From: Candidatus Omnitrophota bacterium
GTDB taxonomy: Bacteria > Omnitrophota > Gorgyraeia > Gygaellales > Profunditerraquicolaceae
Direction: 5' to 3'
DNA: 7,225 bases
Assembly: GCA_903882345.1 (NCBI GenBank)
Contig: CAIRWO010000146.1
Coordinates: 1 to 7,225 of the forward strand
Position 1 is the stretch's first letter. The number at the start of each line of letters is the position of its first letter. The notes under the pieces were generated by a model that ran no database searches, had not been told where the DNA came from, and saw only the letters and a list, made by a program, of their open reading frames with translations. Below, one piece after another: positions 1 to 6,057 of this stretch. Made by a program: the position numbers and the translations under genes.

Positions 1-1868
1 AGAATGATGAATTTCAGGCCGATCTTGTATTTATCGGCCTTCTCTTCGGGCAAACGCGGTATTTCTTTTATCCAGTTCACCCGCGCCGTTGCAGAAACAG
101 GTTCCTTCTTTCTTAAAAGCTCGAACCTAACCTCTACCTTTGTGTCTGTCTTCAGCGGTTTGTGGCCGATGAAACAGATCCCGTCTTCAGAAATATCCAC
201 GGTCTGAGCTGACTCTGCCGTATTATCCGGGAGCCGGACTTCGATCCGGGTTTGATAATTGATCCTTTTATGACGCCGCATCTCCGTACCGATATAGATC
301 TCCTTCATATTTAAATTGCTGTGGGCCCTATCCGGATGGGTCCCGGTATTGGAGGGATAGGAAAAGATCCCCACGGCAATAAAAACTTCTTCTATTTTAT
401 TTTTAGTAAAATAATCCTTCGCCTTATTCTTGAGCAGCTCACAGAATGCGACTGCGTTTTTGTCCGTTACTTTGGGTAAGATAATGCTGCATTTTCCTTT
501 CTGCATATCCGCCAAAACGATCGGGCCTTTCTGTTTATCGGCGCCAAAGACCTCTTTAAACGTTGCGTCGATAATGGTTTTTAACCCCTCGGACAGGTGA
601 CGGGCTTCCACGGTGATCTTCTTTTTAAACTCGTCGAAATTAACGATTAAAAAATTGATCAAATACACGGAAATGCCTTGATTTAATAAGTGATTTATTT
701 TATCCCGGACCGACTTTCCCAATATCCTTGCTGTATAGTATAGAGGCAGGGTAAAATAAAATTTACTGCCTACCCCCAATTCCGACTCAGCCCAAATTTC
801 ACCGCCGTGTTTTTCTACCAGCTCTTTAATGATCGAGAGGCCCAGGCCTACCCCTTTCCTTTCCGCGCCGGCCAGATGAGAAACCTGCACAAATTTCCCG
901 AATAATCTAGATAAATCCGGTTTGGCAATGCCGATGCCCGTATCCATCACCCCTATCCTGACTTTATCTTCCAGGACCTTTACCTCTATCTTGATCTTAC
1001 CGCTTTCTTCCGTAAATTTTATCGCATTATTGATCAGGTTCGAAATAACCTGGACTATCCTTTCCGGGTCTATAAAAATATTGATTTCCTCTTTAGGCAA
1101 ATGATAAATCAGGTCTATATTTTTTTCTGCGGCCAATCTTTTGAAAAAATCCTCCGACTCTTTGATCAGGTCATTGAGATTAACTAAGGCGTAATGCAGC
1201 TTAAGCCTTTTGCCTTCGATACGGGATATATCCAGCAATTGATCTATAATATTCTTCAGACGCTCTACATTGTTTGTTGCCTTTACCAGGACTTCTTTTT
1301 GTTTATCGTTCAGCGGGCCCACGGCCTCTTGAAAAATAAGCGCAAGTAACTGTTTGATAATTGCCAACGGCGTCCTTAGTTCATGTGAAACAGCGGAGAC
1401 AAACTCGGACTTGATCTTATTCAGCTCTTCCAGCGCTTCCAGTTTTTTTTCTATGCGTATCCTTTTTTCTTTTAAATGCTCAAACTGCATTCGGTGGGTA
1501 ATGTCTCTGGTAACGCCCATTATGCCGATCACCCTTCCTCGGGAATCAAAGTGGGGTATCTTGGTAGTGGAAACATAATTATCAACGCCGTCCGGCCGGG
1601 TAGCTCTCTCGATTTTATCAATGATGGGCTTACCGGTTCTCATTACCGATAAGTCATCCTTGGCCATCCTTTCCGCCCGTTTCTTGGGGAAGAGGTCGAA
1701 ATCGGTTTTCCCTACCATCTGTTCCGGCTTAAGGCCTAGGCCCTTGGCATGGGCCTTGTTGACCATCACAAGCCTGCCTTTTTTGTCCTTAAAATAGATC
1801 ACATCCGGGATATAATCCATCAGATCGCTGAAAAGTTTATATCTGGATGCTATATCTTTACGCTGCAT
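1..1868 (-). CDS. Sensor histidine kinase PAS-HisKA-HATPase with degenerate GGDEF-like domain and C-terminal PilZ domain (3' end cut by window edge)
   Basis: The frame is open for 622 codons from the ATG at 1868 to the left edge, so only the last residues are missing. Domains seen in order: a PAS domain (about residues 10-125); a charged helical linker (125-150); HisKA with the phospho-acceptor motif SHELRTPL (His161); HATPase_c (about 258-375) with N-box residues N276 and N280, G1 DTGIG (308-312) and G2 GVGLGL (338-343); a GGDEF-like fold (about 395-505); and PilZ (529-622) with RRHKR (530-534) and DISEDG (557-562), the two c-di-GMP-contacting motifs. In the GGDEF-like part, NFDEFKK (409-415) and IILP (461-464) fit the fold, but the signature is replaced by QKGKC (455-459) and the first metal Asp by Asn409, so cyclase activity is unlikely. 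No signal peptide or membrane segment is visible, so it is probably cytosolic. SD GGAG lies 5 bases before the ATG. No receiver domain is present, and no response regulator gene is in view. Kinase and PilZ calls are firm; the GGDEF-like call rests on my own alignment. Confidence 0.93.
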   Translation of the reverse strand, partial: MQRKDIASRYKLFSDLMDYIPDVIYFKDKKGRLVMVNKAHAKGLGLKPEQMVGKTDFDLFPKKRAERMAKDDLSVMRTGKPIIDKIERATRPDGVDNYVSTTKIPHFDSRGRVIGIMGVTRDITHRMQFEHLKEKRIRIEKKLEALEELNKIKSEFVSAVSHELRTPLAIIKQLLALIFQEAVGPLNDKQKEVLVKATNNVERLKNIIDQLLDISRIEGKRLKLHYALVNLNDLIKESEDFFKRLAAEKNIDLIYHLPKEEINIFIDPERIVQVISNLINNAIKFTEESGKIKIEVKVLEDKVRIGVMDTGIGIAKPDLSRLFGKFVQVSHLAGAERKGVGLGLSIIKELVEKHGGEIWAESELGVGSKFYFTLPLYYTARILGKSVRDKINHLLNQGISVYLINFLIVNFDEFKKKITVEARHLSEGLKTIIDATFKEVFGADKQKGPIVLADMQKGKCSIILPKVTDKNAVAFCELLKNKAKDYFTKNKIEEVFIAVGIFSYPSNTGTHPDRAHSNLNMKEIYIGTEMRRHKRINYQTRIEVRLPDNTAESAQTVDISEDGICFIGHKPLKTDTKVEVRFELLRKKEPVSATARVNWIKEIPRLPEEKADKYKIGLKFII

Positions 1869-1880
1869 TGCCTCTCCAAT

Positions 1881-1918
1881 AAAAAAACCGGGTTCCTGAT
1901 CCAAGAACCCAGTTTTTT
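1881..1918 (-). terminator. Intrinsic terminator/attenuator hairpin in the kinase gene leader
   Basis: On the minus strand, CTGGGTTC (1912-1905) pairs with GAACCCGG (1895-1888) around a 9-base loop, followed by seven T (1887-1881). The A-run before the stem can extend it. Read on minus, the stem is uninterrupted with one G-U wobble. Read on plus, the same position becomes a C-A mismatch, so minus looks like the functional direction. The T-run ends only 12 bases before the kinase ATG, leaving no room for a promoter in between. Transcripts of the kinase gene must therefore pass through it, which implies attenuation. Alternatively it could stop antisense transcripts arriving from the helicase operon. 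Confidence 0.7.
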
Positions 1919-2021
1919 GTAAAGTTTCCCTCAGGTGTTATTCCACCCTGGTTATTCATATTTATTATCTATAAGATTATTTTTTAAAGGTTATGCCGGC
2001 ATCGCCTCTTTATTAAGCTTA

Positions 2022-2050
2022 ATTCTATCAAACATTGCTTATAAAAACAA
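2022..2050 (-). promoter_or_regulatory. Possible sigma-70-type promoter for the kinase gene
   Basis: A TTGTTT -35 (2050-2045) and a TAGAAT -10 (2027-2022) are separated by 17 bases. The -10 matches consensus at 5 of 6 positions, the -35 only at 3 of 6. It would give a leader of about 145 bases containing the hairpin next to the kinase start. The region is AT-rich, so chance matches are expected and the call is weak. Confidence 0.3.
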
Positions 2051-2076
2051 GGAAAAAAGATTTTCCGAAGGAGGCA

Positions 2077-2105
2077 TTGACTAGGCGGTTACTATATGAT
2101 ATTAT
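2077..2105 (+). promoter_or_regulatory. Probable sigma-70-type promoter of the pilin gene
   Basis: TTGACT (2077-2082) and TATTAT (2100-2105) are 17 bases apart, each one base off consensus. A perfect TATAAT lies at 2103-2108, but at a 20-base spacing. Transcription would start near 2112, giving a 5' leader of about 35 bases. A GG-N10-GC arrangement (2073-2086) overlaps the -35 and would be the alternative sigma-54 reading. Confidence 0.55.
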
Positions 2106-2146
2106 AATTTTTTAGATAAAGCTAACCGATAAAAAAGGGGGAAAGA

Positions 2147-2512
2147 ATGCTTCAGAAAAATGGTTTTACCCTCATTGAGTTGCTGATGGTAATCGTTATT
2201 CTGGGGATTTTGGCAGCGTTAGCTGTGCCTAAATATTTTGACCTTACGGTCTCAGCCAATCAGGCTGCAGAGGCAGGAGTAGTCGGAGGCGTGCGCTCAG
2301 GAATTATGACTTATTTCGCGCAAAATAGGGCTTATCCAGCTACTCTGGATTCATCTGCCAACGGCGCTTGCACAAAGGCCAATGCCTGCTTTGGCACGGT
2401 TTTACAACAAGGCGGGATCACTTCCCAGTGGACCAGGGCCAGCGCAACTAGTTATACCGGCCCGACCAACACCACCTATACTTATACTCCCGCAAGCGGC
2501 AGCTTCCAATAA
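2147..2512 (+). CDS. Type IV pilin-like / pseudopilin precursor
   Basis: This 121-aa protein has a class III signal: a short leader MLQKNG with one Lys, a prepilin peptidase site after Gly6, then FTLIEL with the conserved Glu at mature position 5. A hydrophobic helix runs to about residue 27, ending in AVPKYFD. Such proteins are inserted in the inner membrane, cleaved and N-methylated by PilD-type peptidase, and polymerised into type IV pili or type II secretion pseudopili. The globular part (30-121) is small, rich in Ser/Thr/Ala, and has only two Cys (75 and 81) that could form a short disulfide loop. I see no GspG-type calcium site, so I cannot tell a PilA-like from a pseudopilin role. SD AGGGGG (2136-2141) lies 5 bases before the ATG. 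It stands alone, with no pil/gsp assembly genes in view, and is divergent from the PilZ-containing kinase. The adhesin or pilus role is inferred. Confidence 0.9.
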   Translation: MLQKNGFTLIELLMVIVILGILAALAVPKYFDLTVSANQAAEAGVVGGVRSGIMTYFAQNRAYPATLDSSANGACTKANACFGTVLQQGGITSQWTRASATSYTGPTNTTYTYTPASGSFQ

Positions 2513-2537
2513 AATAAGTTGACTACAGTATTTATGC

Positions 2538-2879
2538 CTATTTGATCTGCTTCTCCGCGAGCTCTCCGATGAACGGCAGCTTGAATTGTTCGCCTTGATA
2601 GGCTTTGATCATCAGCAGGATCCAGAGTATAACATCCACAACCCATATCAGAGACCCGATCATCAAACCAATGACCGGTATAACACCTGTTAGGAATCCC
2701 AGGATAAAAAGCCCGCCGAAGGTAATTATTGACTGCATGGCGTGAAAACGCACAAACTTATTTTCCTTTTCGATCAAAAAGAAGATGATCCCGGTAATAA
2801 AACCCACCAGATAACACAAAAGCCCGGCCACATTCGGCTGTATCCCGGTAGAAGTCTTGCCTAAATCCTTTCCTTCCAT
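2538..2879 (-). CDS. DUF4870 family small membrane protein
   Basis: The protein has 113 aa and matches the DUF4870 pattern: a hydrophobic helix with GLLCYLVGFITGIIFFL (19-35), the charged signature EKENKFVRFHAMQS (37-50), then two more hydrophobic segments (about 51-67 and 68-92) and the ending IKAYQGEQFKLPFIGELA. It is therefore an inner-membrane protein with about three helices. The biochemical role of the family is unknown to me. The start at 2879 is chosen because AAAGGAG sits just upstream. An earlier in-frame GTG at 2921 would overlap plsC and put that SD inside the coding sequence. It lies 19 bases after plsC and is the last gene of the operon. It converges with the pilin gene, leaving 25 bases and no visible terminator hairpin. 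Confidence 0.85.
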   Translation of the reverse strand: MEGKDLGKTSTGIQPNVAGLLCYLVGFITGIIFFLIEKENKFVRFHAMQSIITFGGLFILGFLTGVIPVIGLMIGSLIWVVDVILWILLMIKAYQGEQFKLPFIGELAEKQIK

Positions 2880-2898
2880 ATCCTGCTCCTTTCTATTT

Positions 2899-3615
2899 CT
2901 AGTTACTGCATAATTGCTCACGCGTAAGATCGCGCAAGCGGCTATAATCGGCAGAGATGTATCTAGTGGTATCGATCGGGGGTAGAACTTTGATCAGGCA
3001 AGAAATTTTAGTCGTAAAACGCCAGCTGCCTTTTGGGATAGCATCCCTGGTCCCCTGGATAAGGATCGGCAAGATCGGGACTTTCTCTTTTATGGCTAAC
3101 TTAAACGCTCCGTTCTGGAATTCTCCTAACGACAGATCATTGCTTCTTGTGCCTTCGGGGAAAAATACTACTGAAACGCCGCTGCGCAGCCATTCGGCAG
3201 CTTCTCTGTAGACCTTCTTTATGCTGGAAAATTCCCCCCGCCTTAAGCGGATGTGTTTAGCCAGCCGCATATTCCATCCCAGGATCGGGATCTTAAAAAG
3301 ACTCTCTTTAGCGATCCACTTAAACTGCATCCGCGTTTTATACATTAATATAATATCCGCCAGGCTCTGGTGATTCGATACGACGACATACGCCTTGCTA
3401 TGGTCAATATTATCCAGCCCCTCGACCTTGACATCCCAGTAGGGGTTTAGCGCGGTAACTGCGTCAGTCCACCAAAAACACTGGGCGTGTGCAATTTTTC
3501 GCTTCCTGTCGAAAGGAAAAAGCAGTATTGAAACAAGCGCCATGATAAAAAATAATAATATCGTAAGGGAGATTCCCACAAACCAGATGACCACCGATTG
3601 TGCGGCTTGTTTCAT
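2899..3615 (-). CDS. plsC: 1-acyl-sn-glycerol-3-phosphate acyltransferase (PlsC/LPLAT family)
   Basis: This 238-aa protein shows all acyltransferase blocks: NHQSLAD (81-87; catalytic His82 and Asp87), the middle block KWIAKESLFKIPILG (99-113), FPEGTR (152-157; glycerol-phosphate contact) and VPILPILIQGT (179-189). An N-terminal hydrophobic helix (about 8-33) anchors it at the inner membrane. The expected reaction is acylation of lysophosphatidic acid to phosphatidic acid, the second step of phospholipid synthesis. Related family members acylate other lysolipids, so the exact acceptor is inferred. The length is normal for the family. The ATG follows the helicase stop by 3 bases and has no clear SD, which suggests translation by coupling to the helicase. 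A later in-frame Met (residue 25) would cut into the membrane anchor and is less likely. Confidence 0.92.
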   Translation of the reverse strand: MKQAAQSVVIWFVGISLTILLFFIMALVSILLFPFDRKRKIAHAQCFWWTDAVTALNPYWDVKVEGLDNIDHSKAYVVVSNHQSLADIILMYKTRMQFKWIAKESLFKIPILGWNMRLAKHIRLRRGEFSSIKKVYREAAEWLRSGVSVVFFPEGTRSNDLSLGEFQNGAFKLAIKEKVPILPILIQGTRDAIPKGSWRFTTKISCLIKVLPPIDTTRYISADYSRLRDLTREQLCSN

Positions 3616-3618
3616 GCT

Positions 3619-4899
3619 CTATCTGTAGAATTTCTTATTCTCGTTCCTTGCGCGGTGAAATTTATTCTGACCTCTATTTTGATACCTCTTCGGCTTCGCC
3701 TGGGAAGAAGCATCCCCGGATTCAATAAATTTCTCTTGAGAGATATCGGGATGTTTCGATAGGGGAAGTGTCGAGCGGATAAGCTTTTCTATATCACGAA
3801 CATCGCGACTCTGTTCAGGCGTAGCAAATGAAACTGCATGCCCGTGGTGGCCTGCCCTGGCTGTCCGGCCGATGCGATGCACATAATTTCCCGCGTCTTC
3901 CGGAAGGTCATAATTAATTACCAGTTCTATGCCGATCACATCAATGCCCCTGGCGGCAATATCGGTAGCAACAAGCACCTTATACCTGCCGGATTTAAAA
4001 CCGTCTAGGGCTTCCCGGCGCTGATTCAAGGAACGGTTAGAATGAATTTCCGCGGCGCTATAACCCATATCCTTGATCGAACGGGTGATCTTTCTGGCGT
4101 TATGTTTAGTACGGGAAAATAAAAGCACCGCGCCTTTATATTGCGCAAGCAGCTTGCTCAAAAGCCGCGGCTTTGCTTCTCTTTTTACGATAAATAATTC
4201 CTGGGTGATATTATCCGCGGTTGTCCCGGAAGGAACGATCTCTACGGACACGGGAAGCTTCATATGCTTGGCGGCTATCACCATGATCTCTTTTGGGATG
4301 GTTGCGGAAAAAAGCATGGTTTGCCGCGCTGCGGGGAGGAAACGCAAGATCTTATCGATCTGTGGAGCAAACCCCATATCCAGCATGCGGTCTGCCTCAT
4401 CAAGCACAAGCATCACTACCTGCTCGGGGAGAAAATTCCATTGCCCCATATGGTCGATGAGCCTGCCGGGGGTCGCGATCACTATCCGGGGATTCTTGCG
4501 CAATGCCGTGATCTGATCCTGTATCGGTGCTCCTCCAATAAGGCAGGCGGTCTTCATTGCGAAAGCATCGGCTATCCCCTGGAAGGCCTCGTCAATCTGG
4601 ATCGCCAATTCACGGGTAGGCGCAAGCACCAAACCCACGCCTTTTTTTTGCGCCAAGAGCTGCACCATAGGTATGGCAAATGAGTGCGTCTTGCCGGTGC
4701 CGGTCTGCGCAATTCCGATAATATCCTTGCCCTGGATCGCCAGGGGGATCGCCTTTTCCTGTATCGGCGTCGGCACTTTAAACTTTATACGCTCTAAAAT
4801 ATCCAGGATCTTCGGAGCAATGCCCAGGCCGTAAAAACTGCTTGCGCCATGCCTATTCTCTACGGGCTCAACTTTATTAAACGCTTTTGGGTTCATCAT
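3619..4899 (-). CDS. DEAD-box ATP-dependent RNA helicase, RhlE-like
   Basis: This 426-aa protein carries the complete superfamily 2 motif set: Q motif with F22 and TPIQ (44-47), motif I AQTGTGKT (64-71), Ia PTRELA (94-99), Ib TPGR (143-146), II DEAD (167-170), III SAT (198-200), IV LLFSRTK (259-265), V ATDIAARGID (311-320) and VI HRIGRTARAG (341-350). After the two RecA lobes comes a short basic, Asn/Arg/Lys-rich tail (about 400-426), typical of RhlE-type proteins and useful for RNA contact. Such helicases unwind short RNA duplexes in ribosome assembly, mRNA decay or cold adaptation; which one applies here cannot be read from sequence. The start is either 4899 (4-base ATGA overlap with the upstream small gene) or 4896 (TGATG, one-base overlap). 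AGGA (4904-4901) is better spaced for 4896. It is the second gene of the operon, and plsC follows after 3 bases. Confidence 0.95.
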   Translation of the reverse strand: MMNPKAFNKVEPVENRHGASSFYGLGIAPKILDILERIKFKVPTPIQEKAIPLAIQGKDIIGIAQTGTGKTHSFAIPMVQLLAQKKGVGLVLAPTRELAIQIDEAFQGIADAFAMKTACLIGGAPIQDQITALRKNPRIVIATPGRLIDHMGQWNFLPEQVVMLVLDEADRMLDMGFAPQIDKILRFLPAARQTMLFSATIPKEIMVIAAKHMKLPVSVEIVPSGTTADNITQELFIVKREAKPRLLSKLLAQYKGAVLLFSRTKHNARKITRSIKDMGYSAAEIHSNRSLNQRREALDGFKSGRYKVLVATDIAARGIDVIGIELVINYDLPEDAGNYVHRIGRTARAGHHGHAVSFATPEQSRDVRDIEKLIRSTLPLSKHPDISQEKFIESGDASSQAKPKRYQNRGQNKFHRARNENKKFYR

Positions 4900-5045
4900 A
4901 TCCTGTGAACTTTCTTCTTATACCCCTGGATGTCCTGGCTAAGATGGACATGGCAATATGTTTCATGATTATATATGCTGAGCATATGCTTGCAGTGAGG
5001 AAAATTGCACTTTCTGCCTTTAAGCGAAGTCTTAACTTTTTTCAT
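4896..5045 (-). CDS. 49-aa Cys/His zinc-finger-like protein, first gene of the helicase operon
   Basis: A short frame runs from the ATG at 5045 to a TGA at 4898-4896 that overlaps the helicase start (ATGATG). The protein begins MKKVKTSLKGRKCNF and carries C13-x4-C18-x12-C31-x2-H34, with further His at 17, 20, 27 and 32. The block CKHMLSIYNHETYCHVH (18-34) resembles the small zinc-ribbon pattern C-x3-LSxYN-x4-C-x2-C/H found in some short DNA- or RNA-associated proteins. It is basic (many Lys/Arg at both ends), so nucleic acid binding is plausible. AGG (5058-5056) lies about 10 bases before the ATG, a rather long spacing for an SD. The stop/start overlap, ordered Cys/His pattern and position between a good promoter and the helicase argue that it is real. 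Its function is unknown; helping or regulating the helicase is an inference. Confidence 0.75.
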   Translation of the reverse strand: MKKVKTSLKGRKCNFPHCKHMLSIYNHETYCHVHLSQDIQGYKKKVHRI

Positions 5046-5087
5046 TATCTGTTTACCTATCCTTCTGGTTTCTGTTGCTCTCTGAAC

Positions 5088-5123
5088 AAAAAAACCGTAA
5101 AAGGCTAGTACTCTCCCTTACGG
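5088..5123 (-). terminator. Intrinsic terminator/attenuator hairpin in the helicase operon leader
   Basis: On the minus strand CCGTAAGG (5123-5116) pairs with CCTTTTACGG (5104-5095), giving eight pairs with a two-T bulge around an 11-base loop, followed by seven T (5094-5088). It lies between the promoter at 5165-5192 and the small ORF start at 5045. Only 42 bases separate the T-run from that ATG, and I see no second promoter there. It could serve as an attenuator for the helicase operon, as the terminator of the upstream hydrolase operon (stop at 5200), or both. Confidence 0.72.
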
Positions 5124-5126
5124 ATT

Positions 5127-5143
5127 AAGATTTATCTAATCTT
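5127..5143. repeat. Small inverted repeat in the helicase leader
   Basis: AAGATT and AATCTT form perfect 6-base arms around a 5-base loop, immediately upstream of the terminator hairpin. It could fold as a first leader hairpin or be a protein site. It is AT-rich and short, so it may be incidental. Confidence 0.4.
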
Positions 5144-5164
5144 TAGTGCCCTTTATTTAATTCT

Positions 5165-5192
5165 ATTATACTCCTTTAATAGAAATAGTCAA
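5165..5192 (-). promoter_or_regulatory. Sigma-70-type promoter of the helicase operon
   Basis: TTGACT (5192-5187; one mismatch) and a perfect TATAAT (5170-5165) are separated by 16 bases. Transcription would start near 5158, giving a leader of about 112 bases up to the ATG at 5045 that includes an inverted repeat and the terminator hairpin. The -35 box begins 8 bases after the hydrolase stop codon, so the operon boundary is very tight. Confidence 0.75.
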
Positions 5193-5199
5193 AACAAAA

Positions 5200-6057
5200 T
5201 TAACGGGGAGGTATCGGTAAGATGTCTTCGTAAATATCAAAGATACATTCCTGTTCCATATGCAGGAAGTGCCCTGCGCCCTTTACAACCCTGACCTCGG
5301 AATTGGGGATCTGGGAAGAAAGGAACTTAACATCTTCCAGGTCTATGATCGTATCGTTCTCCCCATAAATCAAAAATGTCTTTACTTTAATGCTGGGAAG
5401 GTTTATAAGATCACCTAATTTTTTTGTCGATACCACAAATAAACCATGCTCGTAAAACGCGCGCAAGTTTTCTTCACTCATAGAATGGAATTGGCTGACG
5501 ATCTTGTTTTTAACATTTTCCGGCAGGTTCTGGCCAAAACTTTCGATCAAGATGTCCGCCATTTTCTGCCTGTTCTGCGGGTCTATCTGAAAACCTTTTT
5601 GGATAGTCTTTACCATTGCGTCATTGGCTTTTGTCCCAAGGCTGGCTAAACATAGCTGCTTTACTTCATTATGATACTGGGAGGCAAAAGCCATGGCGAT
5701 GATGCCTCCCCATGAAGCAGAGCATATTGTAACATTCTTATTTATACCCGTAGCTTTCATCACCTCACGCAAGATCTCTACCTGCTCATCCAATGTAACG
5801 AAGATCGGCCCGGAAGTAACCTTGCCTTTGCCCTGATTGGGGAAATCAAAAAGCACTACCCGATAGTGCGGGGCATAGCGCATGACAAGAGTATGCCACA
5901 TCGCCATAGACTGCTGCACTCCATTAAGACAGATGATATGCGGCCCGTCATGCTCATAAATCCGGTAAGGAATAACAAATCTGCCCGATTCGATCGTTCC
6001 CTTTACGATCGCCGAACCATGGCGCATATATTTAGTAGAATTAGCTAATTTAGACAT
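5200..6057 (-). CDS. RhlA-like alpha/beta hydrolase (possible 3-hydroxyacyl-transferring enzyme)
   Basis: This 285-aa alpha/beta-hydrolase has a nucleophile elbow SASWGG (Ser115), an acid in YGENDT (Asp235) and the base in GAGHFLHME (His263). From memory of Pseudomonas RhlA (Ser102, Asp223, His251), the elbow is identical and the triad spacing nearly so (120 and 28 against 121 and 28). VVLFDFPNQGK (67-77) and EQVEIL (91-96) also resemble RhlA VVLFDLPFAGQ and DEVEIL. RhlA joins two 3-hydroxyacyl chains into the lipid part of rhamnolipids. The substrate here is unknown, and no rhamnosyltransferase is in view. No signal peptide is visible, so it is probably cytosolic. The ATG at 6057 overlaps the preceding gene by 8 bases and lacks a clear SD, suggesting coupling; a second in-frame Met (residue 11) also has no SD. 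It is the last gene of a three-gene operon. Generic esterase or haloperoxidase-like activity is the alternative. Confidence 0.85.
   Translation of the reverse strand: MSKLANSTKYMRHGSAIVKGTIESGRFVIPYRIYEHDGPHIICLNGVQQSMAMWHTLVMRYAPHYRVVLFDFPNQGKGKVTSGPIFVTLDEQVEILREVMKATGINKNVTICSASWGGIIAMAFASQYHNEVKQLCLASLGTKANDAMVKTIQKGFQIDPQNRQKMADILIESFGQNLPENVKNKIVSQFHSMSEENLRAFYEHGLFVVSTKKLGDLINLPSIKVKTFLIYGENDTIIDLEDVKFLSSQIPNSEVRVVKGAGHFLHMEQECIFDIYEDILPIPPR

Noticed and set aside
1925..1951. CAGGGTGGAA in the kinase leader resembles the start of the T-box motif
   Set aside because: The rest of the motif (ACCGCG), a specifier stem I and an amino-acid-related downstream gene are all missing.
1869..2020. 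c-di-GMP (GEMM) or fluoride riboswitch in the leader of the PilZ kinase
   Set aside because: A c-di-GMP switch would make biological sense and GGCGATG (fluoride-like) occurs, but neither conserved core could be laid out along the leader.
2051..2066. Inverted repeat GGAAAA-AAGA-TTTTCC upstream of the pilin promoter
   Set aside because: Perfect 6-base arms but AT-rich, short and not followed by a T-run; a protein site is possible but unsupported.
2880..2921. Earlier GTG start (2921) for the DUF4870 protein
   Set aside because: It would overlap plsC, has no SD, and would place the strong AAAGGAG inside the coding sequence; the ATG at 2879 fits better.
4073..4683. Long open frames on the plus strand (4073-4516 and 4264-4683)
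   Set aside because: They lie opposite the helicase gene, whose motifs are complete on minus; they lack family features and are shadows.
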